NCBI GenBank assembly: GCA_041987545.1
Contig: JBHIWH010000008.1
Location: 1 to 64,000 of the forward strand
DNA length: 64,000 nt
Direction: 5' to 3'
From: JAJRXR01 sp041987545
Lineage (GTDB): Bacteria; Planctomycetota; Phycisphaerae; Phycisphaerales; UBA1924
Part shown: positions 54,051-63,375 of the stretch, in pieces
Layout of the letters: the number at the start of each line of letters is the position of its first letter
Numbering within the stretch: position 1 is the stretch's first letter
The notes under the pieces: model-generated
Database searches by the model: none
What the model saw: only the letters and a program-made list of their open reading frames with translations
Told to the model about the DNA's origin: nothing
Made by a program: the position numbers and the translations under genes

Positions 54051-55274
54051 TCAGGCCGAGCCGGCGACGATCTCGCCACCGACGATGACGGCGTCCGCGT
54101 GCCGCCCGCCGAACTCGTAGCCGAGCTGCCGCTCGTCGGTGTGCCGGAGCAGCACGAGGTCCGCGATCATCCCGGGCGCGATCCGCCCGCGGTCGTCAAG
54201 CCCCAGCAGCGCCGCGGCGTTGACGGTGCACGCCCCGATCGCCTCGGCCGCCGTGATCCCGAGGTGGCGGACCGCCAGCGCCACCGCCATCGGCATGCTC
54301 AGGCATGGCGCAGAGCCGGGGTTCGCATTCGTCGCGATCGCCAGCTTCCCGCCCGCGTCCAGGAATGCCCGCCCGTCGGCGTACCGCCCGTCCACGTGGA
54401 AGCCCGAGCAGGGCAGCATGACGCCGAACGTCTCGCTGCCGGCCAGCAGACGCAGGTCCTCGGGCGTCGTCGCCTCGAGGTGATCGACCGACGTGAACGA
54501 CCGCCTGATCGCCTCGGGGATCATGCCCATGCTGTTGAACTGGTCGGCGTGCACGCGGACATCGTGCCCCAGGTCCAGCGCCCGGTCGAAGAGCCGCAGG
54601 CACTCGTCGAGCGACCAGGCGCCCTGCTCGCAGTACGCGTCGATCGGCGCGTCGGGGAACTCGTCGTGGACGGCTTCCAAAGTCTCATTGATCGTTCGAT
54701 CGACGAAGCCGTCCTGGGCCGGGTCCTTCGCGTGCCCGATGCAGGCGGAGGCGTGGACCGTACCAGGGACGGTCTCGCCAGCCGCGGCGATCGCGCGCAG
54801 CATCTTCAGCTCGTCCTCGGTGCTCAGCCCGTATCCGCTCTTGACCTCGGCGTGCACCGTCCCCTCGCCCAGCATCACGCCCAGCCGCTCGGCCAGCGAC
54901 GCGGCCAGCCCCGCCTCGCCCGCGGCCCGGACGGCCCGGACGGTGGACATGATCCCGCCGCCCCCTTCGAGGATCTCCAGGTACGTCGCCCCGCGCTGCT
55001 TCATCTCCCACTCGTCGAGCCGATCACCCGCCCAGCACGCGTGCGTGTGGCAATCCACGAACGCCGGCATCACGACCCGGCCACGTGCGTCGATCGCGCG
55101 GGCATCGGGAGGCGCCTGGACGCCGACGCCGACCTCCACGACCCGCCCGCCCTCGACGCGGACGTCCGCCCCGTCGATCGCGTGCAACTCGCCCAGGGCC
55201 GCCCCACGCCGCGGTCCGGGCGCGAGTCCCATGCTCAGCACCCGCGCGTTCCGAATGAACAGCGATCCGCTCAC
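54051..55274 (-). CDS. hutI: imidazolonepropionase
   Basis: The third enzyme of histidine breakdown, which hydrolyses imidazolonepropionate to formiminoglutamate. Metal-site histidines are in D-C-H-T-H near residue 75; E-V-K-S-G-Y-G-L near 143 is a family signature, and R-V-H-A-D-Q-F near 237 and the T-N-A-N-P-G-S segment near 315 also match. Length 407. The GTG start overlaps the stop of hutG by four bases. Confidence 0.94.
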   Translation of the reverse strand: MSGSLFIRNARVLSMGLAPGPRRGAALGELHAIDGADVRVEGGRVVEVGVGVQAPPDARAIDARGRVVMPAFVDCHTHACWAGDRLDEWEMKQRGATYLEILEGGGGIMSTVRAVRAAGEAGLAASLAERLGVMLGEGTVHAEVKSGYGLSTEDELKMLRAIAAAGETVPGTVHASACIGHAKDPAQDGFVDRTINETLEAVHDEFPDAPIDAYCEQGAWSLDECLRLFDRALDLGHDVRVHADQFNSMGMIPEAIRRSFTSVDHLEATTPEDLRLLAGSETFGVMLPCSGFHVDGRYADGRAFLDAGGKLAIATNANPGSAPCLSMPMAVALAVRHLGITAAEAIGACTVNAAALLGLDDRGRIAPGMIADLVLLRHTDERQLGYEFGGRHADAVIVGGEIVAGSA

Positions 55275-56146
55275 GATCCCCGCTCCGTGAACGCCTCCAG
55301 GAACGCCAGCAGCAGGCGCGCCGCCAGGCGGGACGTCCGCCCATTCTCATCGTGAGGGGGCGAGAGCTCCATGATGTCGAAGCAGCGGACCCGCGTGCTC
55401 CGTCCCGCGGCCCGGACCCAGGCCTCGGCCCGCTCGGGCGACCACCCGCTCGGGTTCATCGCGCTCACGCCCGGCGCGTGCGCCTGGTCGATCACGTCCA
55501 GATCGAGCGACACGAACAGATCACCCGCGGGCAGCGGGTCGGTCGGTTCCAGCGAGTCGATCCGCCCGCCGTGCCCCTGGAACCACCGGACGTGCTCGGC
55601 CGAGTTCGCGAAGCGGTCCAGCCCCAGCACGTGCAGCTCGCGCACAGAGCAGTCCTCGACGAGCCGCCGGAACGGCATCCCCGAGCCCTTCTGCTCGCGG
55701 ACGTCCAGGTGCGCATCGAAGTACACGCCGACCATGCCGGGCAGGCGGGTCGCCAGCGGGCGCACGAACGCGTACGTCAGGTCGTGCCCGCCCCCGATCC
55801 CGATCGGGAACAGATCGGCGGCCAGCAGCGCGTCCACGGCGACGCTCACCCGGTCGTGCGTCTCGTCCAGCTCGCCCGCGGGCTCGACGTCTCCCGCGTC
55901 GAACACGCCGGGCCACTCGATCCCGCTCGCCTCGGCGGCGCCGTACCTGGCCAGGGCCCGCCGGAGCGCGGTGGGCCCCTCCGCCGCTCCGAGACGCCCG
56001 CCGTTGAGCCCCACGCCCGTGTCGTCGGGCATCCCGAGCAGGGCGAGGCGGCAGCCCTCGGGCGAGTCGCGCCGGATCCTCGACGCGAATCGCGAGGCGC
56101 CGATCTGCTCGGGCCATCGGCCGGGCTGGCAGTGGGGGACGCTCAT
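55271..56146 (-). CDS. hutG: formimidoylglutamase (arginase family)
   Basis: It hydrolyses formiminoglutamate to glutamate and formamide. The binuclear manganese ligands appear in G-G-G-H-D near residue 119, D-A-H-L-D near 145 and S-L-D-L-D-V-I-D near 215. The 291-residue length fits HutG. The start is ATG at 56144-56146. It is upstream of hutI and translationally coupled to it. Agmatinase is the main alternative, but the hut genes around it favour HutG. Confidence 0.9.
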   Translation of the reverse strand: MSVPHCQPGRWPEQIGASRFASRIRRDSPEGCRLALLGMPDDTGVGLNGGRLGAAEGPTALRRALARYGAAEASGIEWPGVFDAGDVEPAGELDETHDRVSVAVDALLAADLFPIGIGGGHDLTYAFVRPLATRLPGMVGVYFDAHLDVREQKGSGMPFRRLVEDCSVRELHVLGLDRFANSAEHVRWFQGHGGRIDSLEPTDPLPAGDLFVSLDLDVIDQAHAPGVSAMNPSGWSPERAEAWVRAAGRSTRVRCFDIMELSPPHDENGRTSRLAARLLLAFLEAFTERGS

Positions 56147-56187
56147 CGCCGCGCGAGTGTAGCAGTGGGGGCCGCTACGCTCCCCGC

Positions 56188-56892
56188 GTGGGCGCCCCGT
56201 TCCTGACAGCACGCTGGGAGCACCTGGCGATCGTCAGCTACCCCGTGGACGACGCGCTGCTGACGCCGCGCCTCGCCCCCGGTCTCGAGCTCGACCGGCT
56301 CGACGGCCGCGCCCACGTCAGCCTCGTCGCGTTCATGTTCCGCGACACGCGCGTCCGGGGCGTCCGCTGGCCCGGGCACGTGAACTTCCCAGAGATCAAT
56401 CTGAGGTTCTACGTCCGCTCGGGCGACCAACGCGGCGTCATGTTCGTCCGAGAGATCGTCCCCAGGCGAGCCATCTCCTCGGTCGCCAGGCTCGTCTACA
56501 ACGAGCCCTACGTCACCCGCCGCATCGACGCCCGGATCGATCACTCGGAGGAGCGCATCGAGGCGGCGTACACGCTCCACGACGGCGGGCCCCAGCGGAT
56601 CAGTGTCCGCGCGGGCGCCGACCCGGTTCTCCCGCCCGAAGACTCGACCGAGCACTGGTTCAAGGAACACCAGTGGGGCTACGGCGTCGATCACCGAGGC
56701 CGGGCGCTGACGTACGAGGTCCGCCACCCGCACTGGCGTGTCTTCCCCGAGCCGAGGCTGGATCTCGACTTCGACTGGGCGCGCGTGTACGGCCAGGAGT
56801 GGGCCACGCTGCAGCATGCCGAGCCGGCCTCGGTCGTGCTCGCCGAGGGCTCGGGCGTCGAGGTGCACCCCAAGTCTCGATCAGACGGCTAG
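56188..56892 (+). CDS. DUF2071/YqjF-type protein
   Basis: A 234-residue cytoplasmic protein matching DUF2071: W-E-H-L-A-I-V-S-Y near residue 10, V-S-L-V-A-F-M-F near 44, F-P-E-I-N-L-R-F-Y-V near 67 and H-W-F-K-E-H-Q-W-G near 156. The start is GTG. Function unknown. Its TAG stop shares the four bases CTAG with the stop of the convergent repeat-protein gene. Confidence 0.85.
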   Translation: MGAPFLTARWEHLAIVSYPVDDALLTPRLAPGLELDRLDGRAHVSLVAFMFRDTRVRGVRWPGHVNFPEINLRFYVRSGDQRGVMFVREIVPRRAISSVARLVYNEPYVTRRIDARIDHSEERIEAAYTLHDGGPQRISVRAGADPVLPPEDSTEHWFKEHQWGYGVDHRGRALTYEVRHPHWRVFPEPRLDLDFDWARVYGQEWATLQHAEPASVVLAEGSGVEVHPKSRSDG

Positions 56893-57656
56893 GGGCAGCC
56901 CGCGCCGAACGCGTCGAGGAACGCGATGACGTCGGAGAAATCGAACGTGCCGAACGGCGCCGCCAGGTCGGCCGCGCTCGCGCCCTTGGCGAACCCCAGC
57001 AGGAACCCGGTCGCATCCGAGAAGTCGAGCGTCCCGAACGGCTCGGCCAGGTCCGCGGCGGAACACGGGATCGTGATCGCAGTGTCGGGCTCGTTCTCGT
57101 ACGCCCAGCGCATGGGGCTCGTGAGCACGCCGGGTCCGGCGAACTGGATCCAGCCGTAGTGCGACCGCCCGTCAACCTCGATGCGGACGCCGAGGTACTC
57201 GCCGGCGAAGAACCAACTCACAGCCGGCGGCTCGCAACAGTTCTCGATGCCGTAGGGCCAGCCGTCCTTGAACTCGAGCACGGGGCCAACGGTGTCTCCG
57301 GGTTCCAACGCGAGCAACACCGAGTGCGTGAACGAGTCCCCAAACCCTGTCGTCGTCTCGACCATCGTCCCGCCGGCGACGTCCGCGCTGTCCCGCCCGG
57401 CCAACCCATAGATTGTCGAAGAAGTGGAACTTCCGGACGTACTCAGGTCCGCGTACCTGTACAGGCCGGTCGGCGTGGGGGATCCGTCCTGCGAGTCGTC
57501 CTGGGTGATGTCGAAGTGAAACACACCGTCGAGCGGCTCGGGCGCGATGCCGAGAGCCCAGTTGATCACCCCATCGGGATCCTCGAAAACCGTGACATCG
57601 GCACGCGCCGAGACGCACGTCACGCCCAGGCACAGCAGTGAAGTCGTGTGTCGCAT
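56889..57656 (-). CDS. exported protein with C-terminal planctomycete-type repeats
   Basis: A 255-residue protein with an N-terminal signal ending in S-A-R-A, preceded by GGGGAG. The middle is a beta-rich domain with D-G-W-P-Y-G-I-E-N-C-C-E near residue 135 and W-F-F-A-G-E-Y near 150. The last 60 residues hold two tandem copies of A-D-L-A-x-P-F-G-T-x-D-F-S-D followed by a hydrophobic helix, ending A-G-C-P. This form is typical of exported proteins of Phycisphaerae and is thought to be an anchoring or dockerin-like element. Function unknown. Confidence 0.8.
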   Translation of the reverse strand: MRHTTSLLCLGVTCVSARADVTVFEDPDGVINWALGIAPEPLDGVFHFDITQDDSQDGSPTPTGLYRYADLSTSGSSTSSTIYGLAGRDSADVAGGTMVETTTGFGDSFTHSVLLALEPGDTVGPVLEFKDGWPYGIENCCEPPAVSWFFAGEYLGVRIEVDGRSHYGWIQFAGPGVLTSPMRWAYENEPDTAITIPCSAADLAEPFGTLDFSDATGFLLGFAKGASAADLAAPFGTFDFSDVIAFLDAFGAGCP

Positions 57657-57751
57657 CGTGATGCTCCCCGATTCCGGTCGCGCCGAACAGCCGTTCGGCG
57701 CCCGCAGCATACGGCAAGCACTCGCATCCCCGGACCCGTCGCGAGCAGGTT

Positions 57752-59500
57752 TCACATCGGGATGTCCGCGCCCTGTTCGTGCCCGCACGCCCGTGCCTCG
57801 TCGTAGCCGGCGTCGGCGTGCCGGAAGATCCCCATCATCGGGTCGTTTGTAAGCACGCGCTCGAGGCGGGCTCTGGCTTCCGGCGTGCCATCGGCGACGA
57901 TCACCTGCCCCGCGTGCTGGCTGAAGCCGATCCCCACGCCCCCGCCGTGATGGAAACTGACCCAGCTCGCGCCCGACGCCGTGTTCACCAGCGCGTTCAG
58001 GATCGCCCAGTCGCTGACCGCGTCCGTCCCGTCCTTCATCGACTCGGTCTCGCGGTTCGGGCTCGCGACCGAGCCGCAGTCGAGGTGATCCCGCCCGATG
58101 ACGATCGGCGCCGACACGTCGCCCCGCGCGACCATGTCGTTGAACCGCAGGCCCGCCCGGTCCCGCTCGCCCAGCCCGAACCAGCAGATCCGGGACGGCA
58201 GGCCCTGGAACGCGAACCGCGGCTCGCACTTGTCGTAGTCGCCCGCGAGCAGCGCCCCCGGGTTCTTGTGGCAGCTCGTCAGCCAGTCGTGCAGCCGCTC
58301 GTTGTACCCGCCGTCGGCGCGGGGGAACGCCTCCAGCAGCGCCCGGTCGGTCTTGTAGATGTCCACCGGGTCGCCCGAGAGCGCCACCCAGCGGAACGGA
58401 CCCCGGCCCAGGCAGAACTGCGGCCTGATGTACGCCGGCACGAACCCCGGGAAACTGAACGCATCGGCAAACCCGTGATCGAACGCCCGCTGGCGGATGT
58501 TGTTGCCGTAGTCGAACGTGATCGCCCCGCGCCCCTGCAGCTCGACCATGGCCCGCACGTGCCGCTCCATCGAGGCGAGCGACAGCCGGACGTACCCGTC
58601 CGGGTCCTCGCGTCGCCCGGTCTCGGCCTCGCGGGCGCACATCTCCACCGGCACGTACCCGTGCAGCGGGTCGTGCGCGCTGGTCTGGTCGGTCAGCACG
58701 TCGGGCGTGATCCGGCGCTCGATCAGGCGCTCGAGCAGCTCGACGGCGTTGGCGTGCACGCCGATCGAGACCGCCTCGCCGGCCTTCGAGGCCTCGACCG
58801 CCCGGTCGATCGCCCCGTCCATGTCCGTCTGGATCTCGTCGAGGTAGTTGTCGGCCAGGCGCCGATCGAGCCTCGTGTGGTCGACGTCGGCGATCAGGCA
58901 CGTCCCGCCGCAGAGCGTGACGGCCAGCGGCTGGGCGCCCCCCATCCCGCCACACCCGGCCGTGACGCACAGCCGCCCGGCCAGCGTCCCGCCGAACTCC
59001 CGTCGCCCGCACTCGGCGAACGTCTCGTACGTGCCCTGCAGGATCCCCTGCGTCCCGATGTAGATCCACGAGCCCGCGGTCATCTGCCCGTACATCATCA
59101 GGCCCTTGCCCGCCAGCTCGTCGAAGTGCTCCTGCGTCGCCCAGTGGGGGACCAGGTTCGAGTTGGCGATCAGCACGCGCGGCGCGTCCTCGTGCGTGCG
59201 GACGACACCCACCGGCTTGCCCGACTGGACGAGCATCGTCTGGTCCGCCTCGAGCCGCTTGAGCGTCTCGACGATCGCGTCATACGCCTCCCACGAGCGG
59301 GCGGCCTGCCCACGCCCGCCGTAGACGATCAGCGACTCGGGGTTCTCGGCGACCTCGGGGTCGAGGTTGTTCATGAGCATCCGCATGGCGGCCTCGGCCT
59401 GCCACGATTTGCAGGTCAGCTCCCCGCCCCGGGGCGCCCGGATCGTGCGCTGCTGCGGGTCGGGGATGAGCGAGGGCGCCCCTGTGCTCGTCGTGGTCAT
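57752..59500 (-). CDS. hutU: urocanate hydratase
   Basis: The second enzyme of histidine degradation, which hydrates urocanate to imidazolonepropionate using tightly bound NAD. Visible signatures are Q-S-G-K-P-V-G near residue 92, N-L-V-P-H-W-A near 115, T-A-G-S-W-I-Y-I-G-T-Q-G near 140, T-A-G-C-G-G-M-G-G-A-Q near 179, D-Y-G-N-N-I-R near 330 and the active-site Cys in P-S-R-I-C-W. Length 582. A GGAGG precedes the ATG. Confidence 0.96.
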   Translation of the reverse strand: MTTTSTGAPSLIPDPQQRTIRAPRGGELTCKSWQAEAAMRMLMNNLDPEVAENPESLIVYGGRGQAARSWEAYDAIVETLKRLEADQTMLVQSGKPVGVVRTHEDAPRVLIANSNLVPHWATQEHFDELAGKGLMMYGQMTAGSWIYIGTQGILQGTYETFAECGRREFGGTLAGRLCVTAGCGGMGGAQPLAVTLCGGTCLIADVDHTRLDRRLADNYLDEIQTDMDGAIDRAVEASKAGEAVSIGVHANAVELLERLIERRITPDVLTDQTSAHDPLHGYVPVEMCAREAETGRREDPDGYVRLSLASMERHVRAMVELQGRGAITFDYGNNIRQRAFDHGFADAFSFPGFVPAYIRPQFCLGRGPFRWVALSGDPVDIYKTDRALLEAFPRADGGYNERLHDWLTSCHKNPGALLAGDYDKCEPRFAFQGLPSRICWFGLGERDRAGLRFNDMVARGDVSAPIVIGRDHLDCGSVASPNRETESMKDGTDAVSDWAILNALVNTASGASWVSFHHGGGVGIGFSQHAGQVIVADGTPEARARLERVLTNDPMMGIFRHADAGYDEARACGHEQGADIPM

Positions 59501-59626
59501 CGCCGCCTCCGTCGGGACTTGGACAATCTCATCCCAGAGCGTATCGCGCCCGCGCCCGACGCTCTAGACTCCCCCCGCACGCCGGCCGCTCGCCGGCCGC
59601 GCACGCCACCCTGGGGAGACTCCGCG

Positions 59627-61738
59627 ATGATGATCAGAACGCACGCCCGCCGCCTTGTCAGCGCCGCGGTCCTCGGCTCGCTCTCGCTCGCCACGCCCGC
59701 GACGGCCCAGGAGTCCATGCTCGAGTTCCACTTCGCGGGGCTCGACGCGTGCGCCACCTCGCCCAAGGACGCGGGCGCGATGTCCGCCATCCGCATGCTC
59801 GGCGACCGCCTGGCCGACCTGGAGCAGGAACTGGACATGCGCCCCGAGGAGGGCGAGCTGATGCGCCTGGCCTGGGACGCGCTGACCGGGGCGATGTCGC
59901 TGCGGGTGCAGACGAGCGAAGGCGAGGTCCCGATCGCCGTCGCGCTCTCGACGCGCCCGATGGACGAGGGCGCCGGCGCCCTCCGCGACCGGATCATCCA
60001 CATGGCCCAGATGTCCGGCCTGCCCATGGAGGAGGACGACACGGGCGGCGCGCTGTTCGGCACGCCCATGGGCCCCGCCTCCCTCCAGGTCGTGGGCGAC
60101 GGCGACGCCGCCATGACATCCCTCACCTTCGGCGACACCGAGCCCGCCCCGCTGGATATCCCGGGCTACGGCCTGCCCGCGGGCGCCACGCCCGTGATGA
60201 GCTTCCGCGCCGACCTCTCCATGATCTCTGGCATGCTCATGCCGTTCATCGAGATGGAGGACCCGCGCCTCGCCGAGACGATCAACGCCACCGGCTGGGT
60301 CGGGCCCGACGCCCCGACCATCGAGGCCGCCTCCGGGTACACCGACGACGCCTCGCTCTTCATCGCCCGCGTCCGCAACGCCCGGGCGGCGATGGCCGCC
60401 TCGGGCGTGGACCCCGAGGTCACGTTCCTCCCGGCCCACCTGCGTGCGGTGCCCGGCGACGCCGTCCGGGTCGTCGCGTTCCCGTTCACGTTCGAGTCGA
60501 TGCTCGCGTCGCTGGACGCCGCGGGGGGCGCCGAGGCGGTCGAGGAGGTCTCCCGCGAGCTGGGCGTCGACGTTCGGGCCCAGATCATCGACAACCTCGG
60601 CCCCCGCATGCTCGTCTACCAGTCCGACACGACCGGCGGCGGCGGGCTGTTCTCCACCGTCCTCATCGCCCAGCTCCAGGACGCGGGCGCCTTCGCCGAT
60701 GCGCACAGGGCCATCGTCTCGAAGGTCAACGCAATGGCCGAGCAGGAGGCCGACGGCTACCTGCGGATCGCGACGCGCGAGCAGGGGGGCGCCGAGGTCT
60801 TCACGCTTACCACGCCCGGCCTGCCTGTCCCTCTCGAGCTGTCCTGGGCGGTCGCCAACGGCACGCTCATCGCCGCCGCCTCGCCCGCGAGCCTCGACGC
60901 CGCCCTCGCGCAGATGGCCGACCCGGCCCAGAGCATCCTCGACAACCCGATGTTCCAGCAGGCGGTGGGGGGGATGATGCCCGACGGCGGCGCGTCCTCG
61001 ATCTCGTACGCCGACACGCCCCGCCTCGCCCGCCGCGGCTACGGCTTCGCCAGCCTCCTCGCCTCCGGCATCGCCAACGCGACCCGCTCGCCCGCCGACC
61101 CTGACCGCGTCTCCCGCTCGCTCATGCCCCTGTTCAACGAGTTCGCCGAGGGCATCCGCCCGTCCGCGACCGTCTCGGGCTGGGACGGCGACGACTTCGT
61201 GACGCGGATGGTCGCCGACCGCTCCATGCTCGTCCTGGCGGCGGGGGGGCTCGCCTCGCTGGCCGAGATGCAGGGCATCATCGCACCCGCGATGGGCGCG
61301 GGCATCGCGATGCCCGCTCTCGGCAGGGCCCGCGAGAACGCCCAGAGGCTCAAGAGCTCGACGCAGATCAGGGGGATCATGCAGGGCGTCATCATCTACG
61401 GCGCCGACAACGACGACACCATGCCCGAGTCCTTCGACGTCCTCCTCGACGCGGGGATCATCGCCCACGAGATGCTCGAGTCGCCCTTCGGCCCGGCCAG
61501 CGACGGCGGGCTCGACATCGCGGTCTGGTTCTCGCTCCCGTCCGAGCGCGCGTTCTCGTTCGACGCCCGCCAGATTATGGCGATCGACCGCGCGATGCTG
61601 CTCGAGCGCGGCTACGAGACCAACGTCGGGTTCGCCGACAACCACGTCGAGACGATCGGCGTCTGGGAGCTCGAAGAACTGCTCGACGAGCCCCAGAACG
61701 AGGGCGCCCGCGAGGCGCTCGGCATCCCGGACTTCTGA
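59627..61738 (+). CDS. large exported protein with DUF3352-like N-terminus and pilin-like C-terminal domain
   Basis: A 703-residue protein with a signal peptide ending T-A-Q and a GGGGAG ribosome site before the first of two ATGs. Residues 30-520 form a long alpha/beta region with A-F-A-D-A-H-R-A-I near residue 360, which brings DUF3352 to mind (by resemblance only). Residues 545-703 look like a DUF1559-type prepilin body without its leader: a hydrophobic stretch, then M-P-A-L-G-R-A-R-E-N-A-Q, I-I-Y-G-A-D-N-D-D-T-M-P and finally F-A-D-N-H-V-E, matching the usual F-x-D-G-H-V. The gene sits inside the hut cluster on the opposite strand. Function unknown. Confidence 0.75.
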   Translation: MMIRTHARRLVSAAVLGSLSLATPATAQESMLEFHFAGLDACATSPKDAGAMSAIRMLGDRLADLEQELDMRPEEGELMRLAWDALTGAMSLRVQTSEGEVPIAVALSTRPMDEGAGALRDRIIHMAQMSGLPMEEDDTGGALFGTPMGPASLQVVGDGDAAMTSLTFGDTEPAPLDIPGYGLPAGATPVMSFRADLSMISGMLMPFIEMEDPRLAETINATGWVGPDAPTIEAASGYTDDASLFIARVRNARAAMAASGVDPEVTFLPAHLRAVPGDAVRVVAFPFTFESMLASLDAAGGAEAVEEVSRELGVDVRAQIIDNLGPRMLVYQSDTTGGGGLFSTVLIAQLQDAGAFADAHRAIVSKVNAMAEQEADGYLRIATREQGGAEVFTLTTPGLPVPLELSWAVANGTLIAAASPASLDAALAQMADPAQSILDNPMFQQAVGGMMPDGGASSISYADTPRLARRGYGFASLLASGIANATRSPADPDRVSRSLMPLFNEFAEGIRPSATVSGWDGDDFVTRMVADRSMLVLAAGGLASLAEMQGIIAPAMGAGIAMPALGRARENAQRLKSSTQIRGIMQGVIIYGADNDDTMPESFDVLLDAGIIAHEMLESPFGPASDGGLDIAVWFSLPSERAFSFDARQIMAIDRAMLLERGYETNVGFADNHVETIGVWELEELLDEPQNEGAREALGIPDF

Positions 61739-61769
61739 TTCGTCGGGCCCGAGTTTCCCGGTAGGGGGG

Positions 61770-63293
61770 TCAGGGCGTCGAGAACGCCCCGGCCGTGATC
61801 TGCGCCGCGACCGCCTCGATGTCCGGCGAGGGCGGCCGGTCCGCGTCCAGGACCGGGACGACCTTGCGAACGGTCTCGACCGCCGCCTCGACCCGGTCGC
61901 CCGATCGCAGCGGGCGGTGGTACTCGATCCCCTGGGCCGCGCACACGAGCTCGATCGCGATGACACGCCTCACGAGATCCAGCGACCGGGCGGCCTTCGC
62001 CGCCGCCGCCGGCCCGAACGAGTTGTAGTCCTCGATCTGTGCGCTGGTCGAGATGTTGTACACGCTGGAGGGCGAGGCGAGCGTGACGATCTCGTTGCAC
62101 AACGCCGCCGCGGTGTACTGCGCGATCATGAGCCCCGAGTGCAGCCCCGGGCTCGGGCTCAGATAGGGGGGCAGGTGCGCCTCCTCGTCAAACGACGAGA
62201 CCATGTGGTACACCCGCCGCTCCGAGATCCCGGCCACGTGCGCCAGGCCGACCGCCAGCGTGTCCAGCGGGATCGCGACCGGCATGCCGTGGAAGTTGCC
62301 CGCCGACACGATCTGCTCGCCCTCGCCGCCCTCGAACACGAGCGGGTTGTCCGTGACGGCGCCAAGCTCGGCGACCAGCGCCCGCTCCACCGGCCGCAGC
62401 GAGTCCGACACGCTCCCCAGCACGATCGGCGAGCACCGGATCGAGTAGGGGTCCTGAACCCGCGGGTCGTTCTCGGCGTGGCTGGGCAGGATCGTGCTCC
62501 CGGCCAGCAACCCCCGCAGCCGCTCGGCGATCAACGCCGGCCCCGGCTGGTTCCGAGCCTCGTACACACGCGGGTCCAGGAACTCGTCAGTCCCGCGACA
62601 GGCGTCGATCGACATCGCCGTCGCGATGACCGCCGCGTCGAAGACGCGGCCCATGTCGTGCCAGAGCAGCGCCAGCCGGGCGCACATCAGGTGCGTCCCG
62701 TTGATCAGCGCCAGGCCTTCCTTCGCCTCGAGCGTGATCGGCGCCAGCCCGGCCTTCGACAGTGCTTCTCCACCGGCGAGTCGGTGGCCTCCGAGGTCCG
62801 CCTCGCCCTCGCCGATGAGCACCAGCGCCACGTGCGCCAGGGGCGCCAGGTCTCCCGACGCCCCGACCGAGCCCAGCGAGGGGACGACGGGCGTCACGCC
62901 CGCGTTGAGCATGCCGACGATCAGCTCGATCAGTTCGGGTCGCACGCCGGAGCGCCCGCGCGCCAGCGACGCGGCCAGGATCAGCATCATGCCCCGGACG
63001 ATGTCGGCGCCCAGAGGCTCGCCAACCCCAGCCGCGTGCGAGCGGACGAGGTTCCGCTGCAGGTCGCGGACGCCCGCGGCGTCGATCCGCTTGCGCGAGA
63101 GCGACCCGAACCCCGTGTTGATCCCGTAGTGCGCCTCGCCGTCGGTCAGCGCGGCCTCGACGGCACGGCGCGAGGCCTCCACGCCCGCCCTCGCCGCCGC
63201 CGCGAACGCAACGCGCTCGCCGTCCCGGGCCACACGGACCACGTCCCCGGGCGCCAATGCCGACCCATCGAGCTGGACGACCCCGCCCGTCAC
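61770..63293 (-). CDS. hutH: histidine ammonia-lyase
   Basis: It deaminates histidine to urocanate, opening the hut pathway. The self-made MIO cofactor arises from A-S-G in S-V-G-A-S-G-D-L-A-P near residue 148, and Y-G-I-N-T-G-F-G near 56 and the E-N-D-P-R-V-Q-D segment near 290 are family marks. Two GTG starts are possible, 63291-63293 (chosen, after a run of Gs) and 63303-63305; longer openings intrude on proS. Length 507 as chosen. The gene is separated from the rest of the hut genes by a plus-strand gene. Confidence 0.94.
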   Translation of the reverse strand: MTGGVVQLDGSALAPGDVVRVARDGERVAFAAAARAGVEASRRAVEAALTDGEAHYGINTGFGSLSRKRIDAAGVRDLQRNLVRSHAAGVGEPLGADIVRGMMLILAASLARGRSGVRPELIELIVGMLNAGVTPVVPSLGSVGASGDLAPLAHVALVLIGEGEADLGGHRLAGGEALSKAGLAPITLEAKEGLALINGTHLMCARLALLWHDMGRVFDAAVIATAMSIDACRGTDEFLDPRVYEARNQPGPALIAERLRGLLAGSTILPSHAENDPRVQDPYSIRCSPIVLGSVSDSLRPVERALVAELGAVTDNPLVFEGGEGEQIVSAGNFHGMPVAIPLDTLAVGLAHVAGISERRVYHMVSSFDEEAHLPPYLSPSPGLHSGLMIAQYTAAALCNEIVTLASPSSVYNISTSAQIEDYNSFGPAAAAKAARSLDLVRRVIAIELVCAAQGIEYHRPLRSGDRVEAAVETVRKVVPVLDADRPPSPDIEAVAAQITAGAFSTP

Positions 63294-63337
63294 GCGGCCC
63301 CCCACGCAATTGACCCCAGCACCAGATCCAAAGTCCG

Positions 63338-63354
63338 ATAATACATGTTCTGTA
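63338..63354 (-). promoter_or_regulatory. candidate hutH promoter/operator element
   Basis: On the minus strand a TATTAT (63338-63343) overlaps an inverted repeat TACA-N5-TGTA (63342-63354) between proS and hutH. No clear -35 is visible. It could be a regulator site for histidine control. Confidence 0.25.
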
Positions 63355-63375
63355 AAACTCGCCCCTGGCTCGGGT

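Noticed and set aside
57779..59626. Long in-frame extension of the gene at 59627 through the hutU region
   Set aside because: It is antisense to hutU; the signal peptide and ribosome site at 59627 mark the true start.
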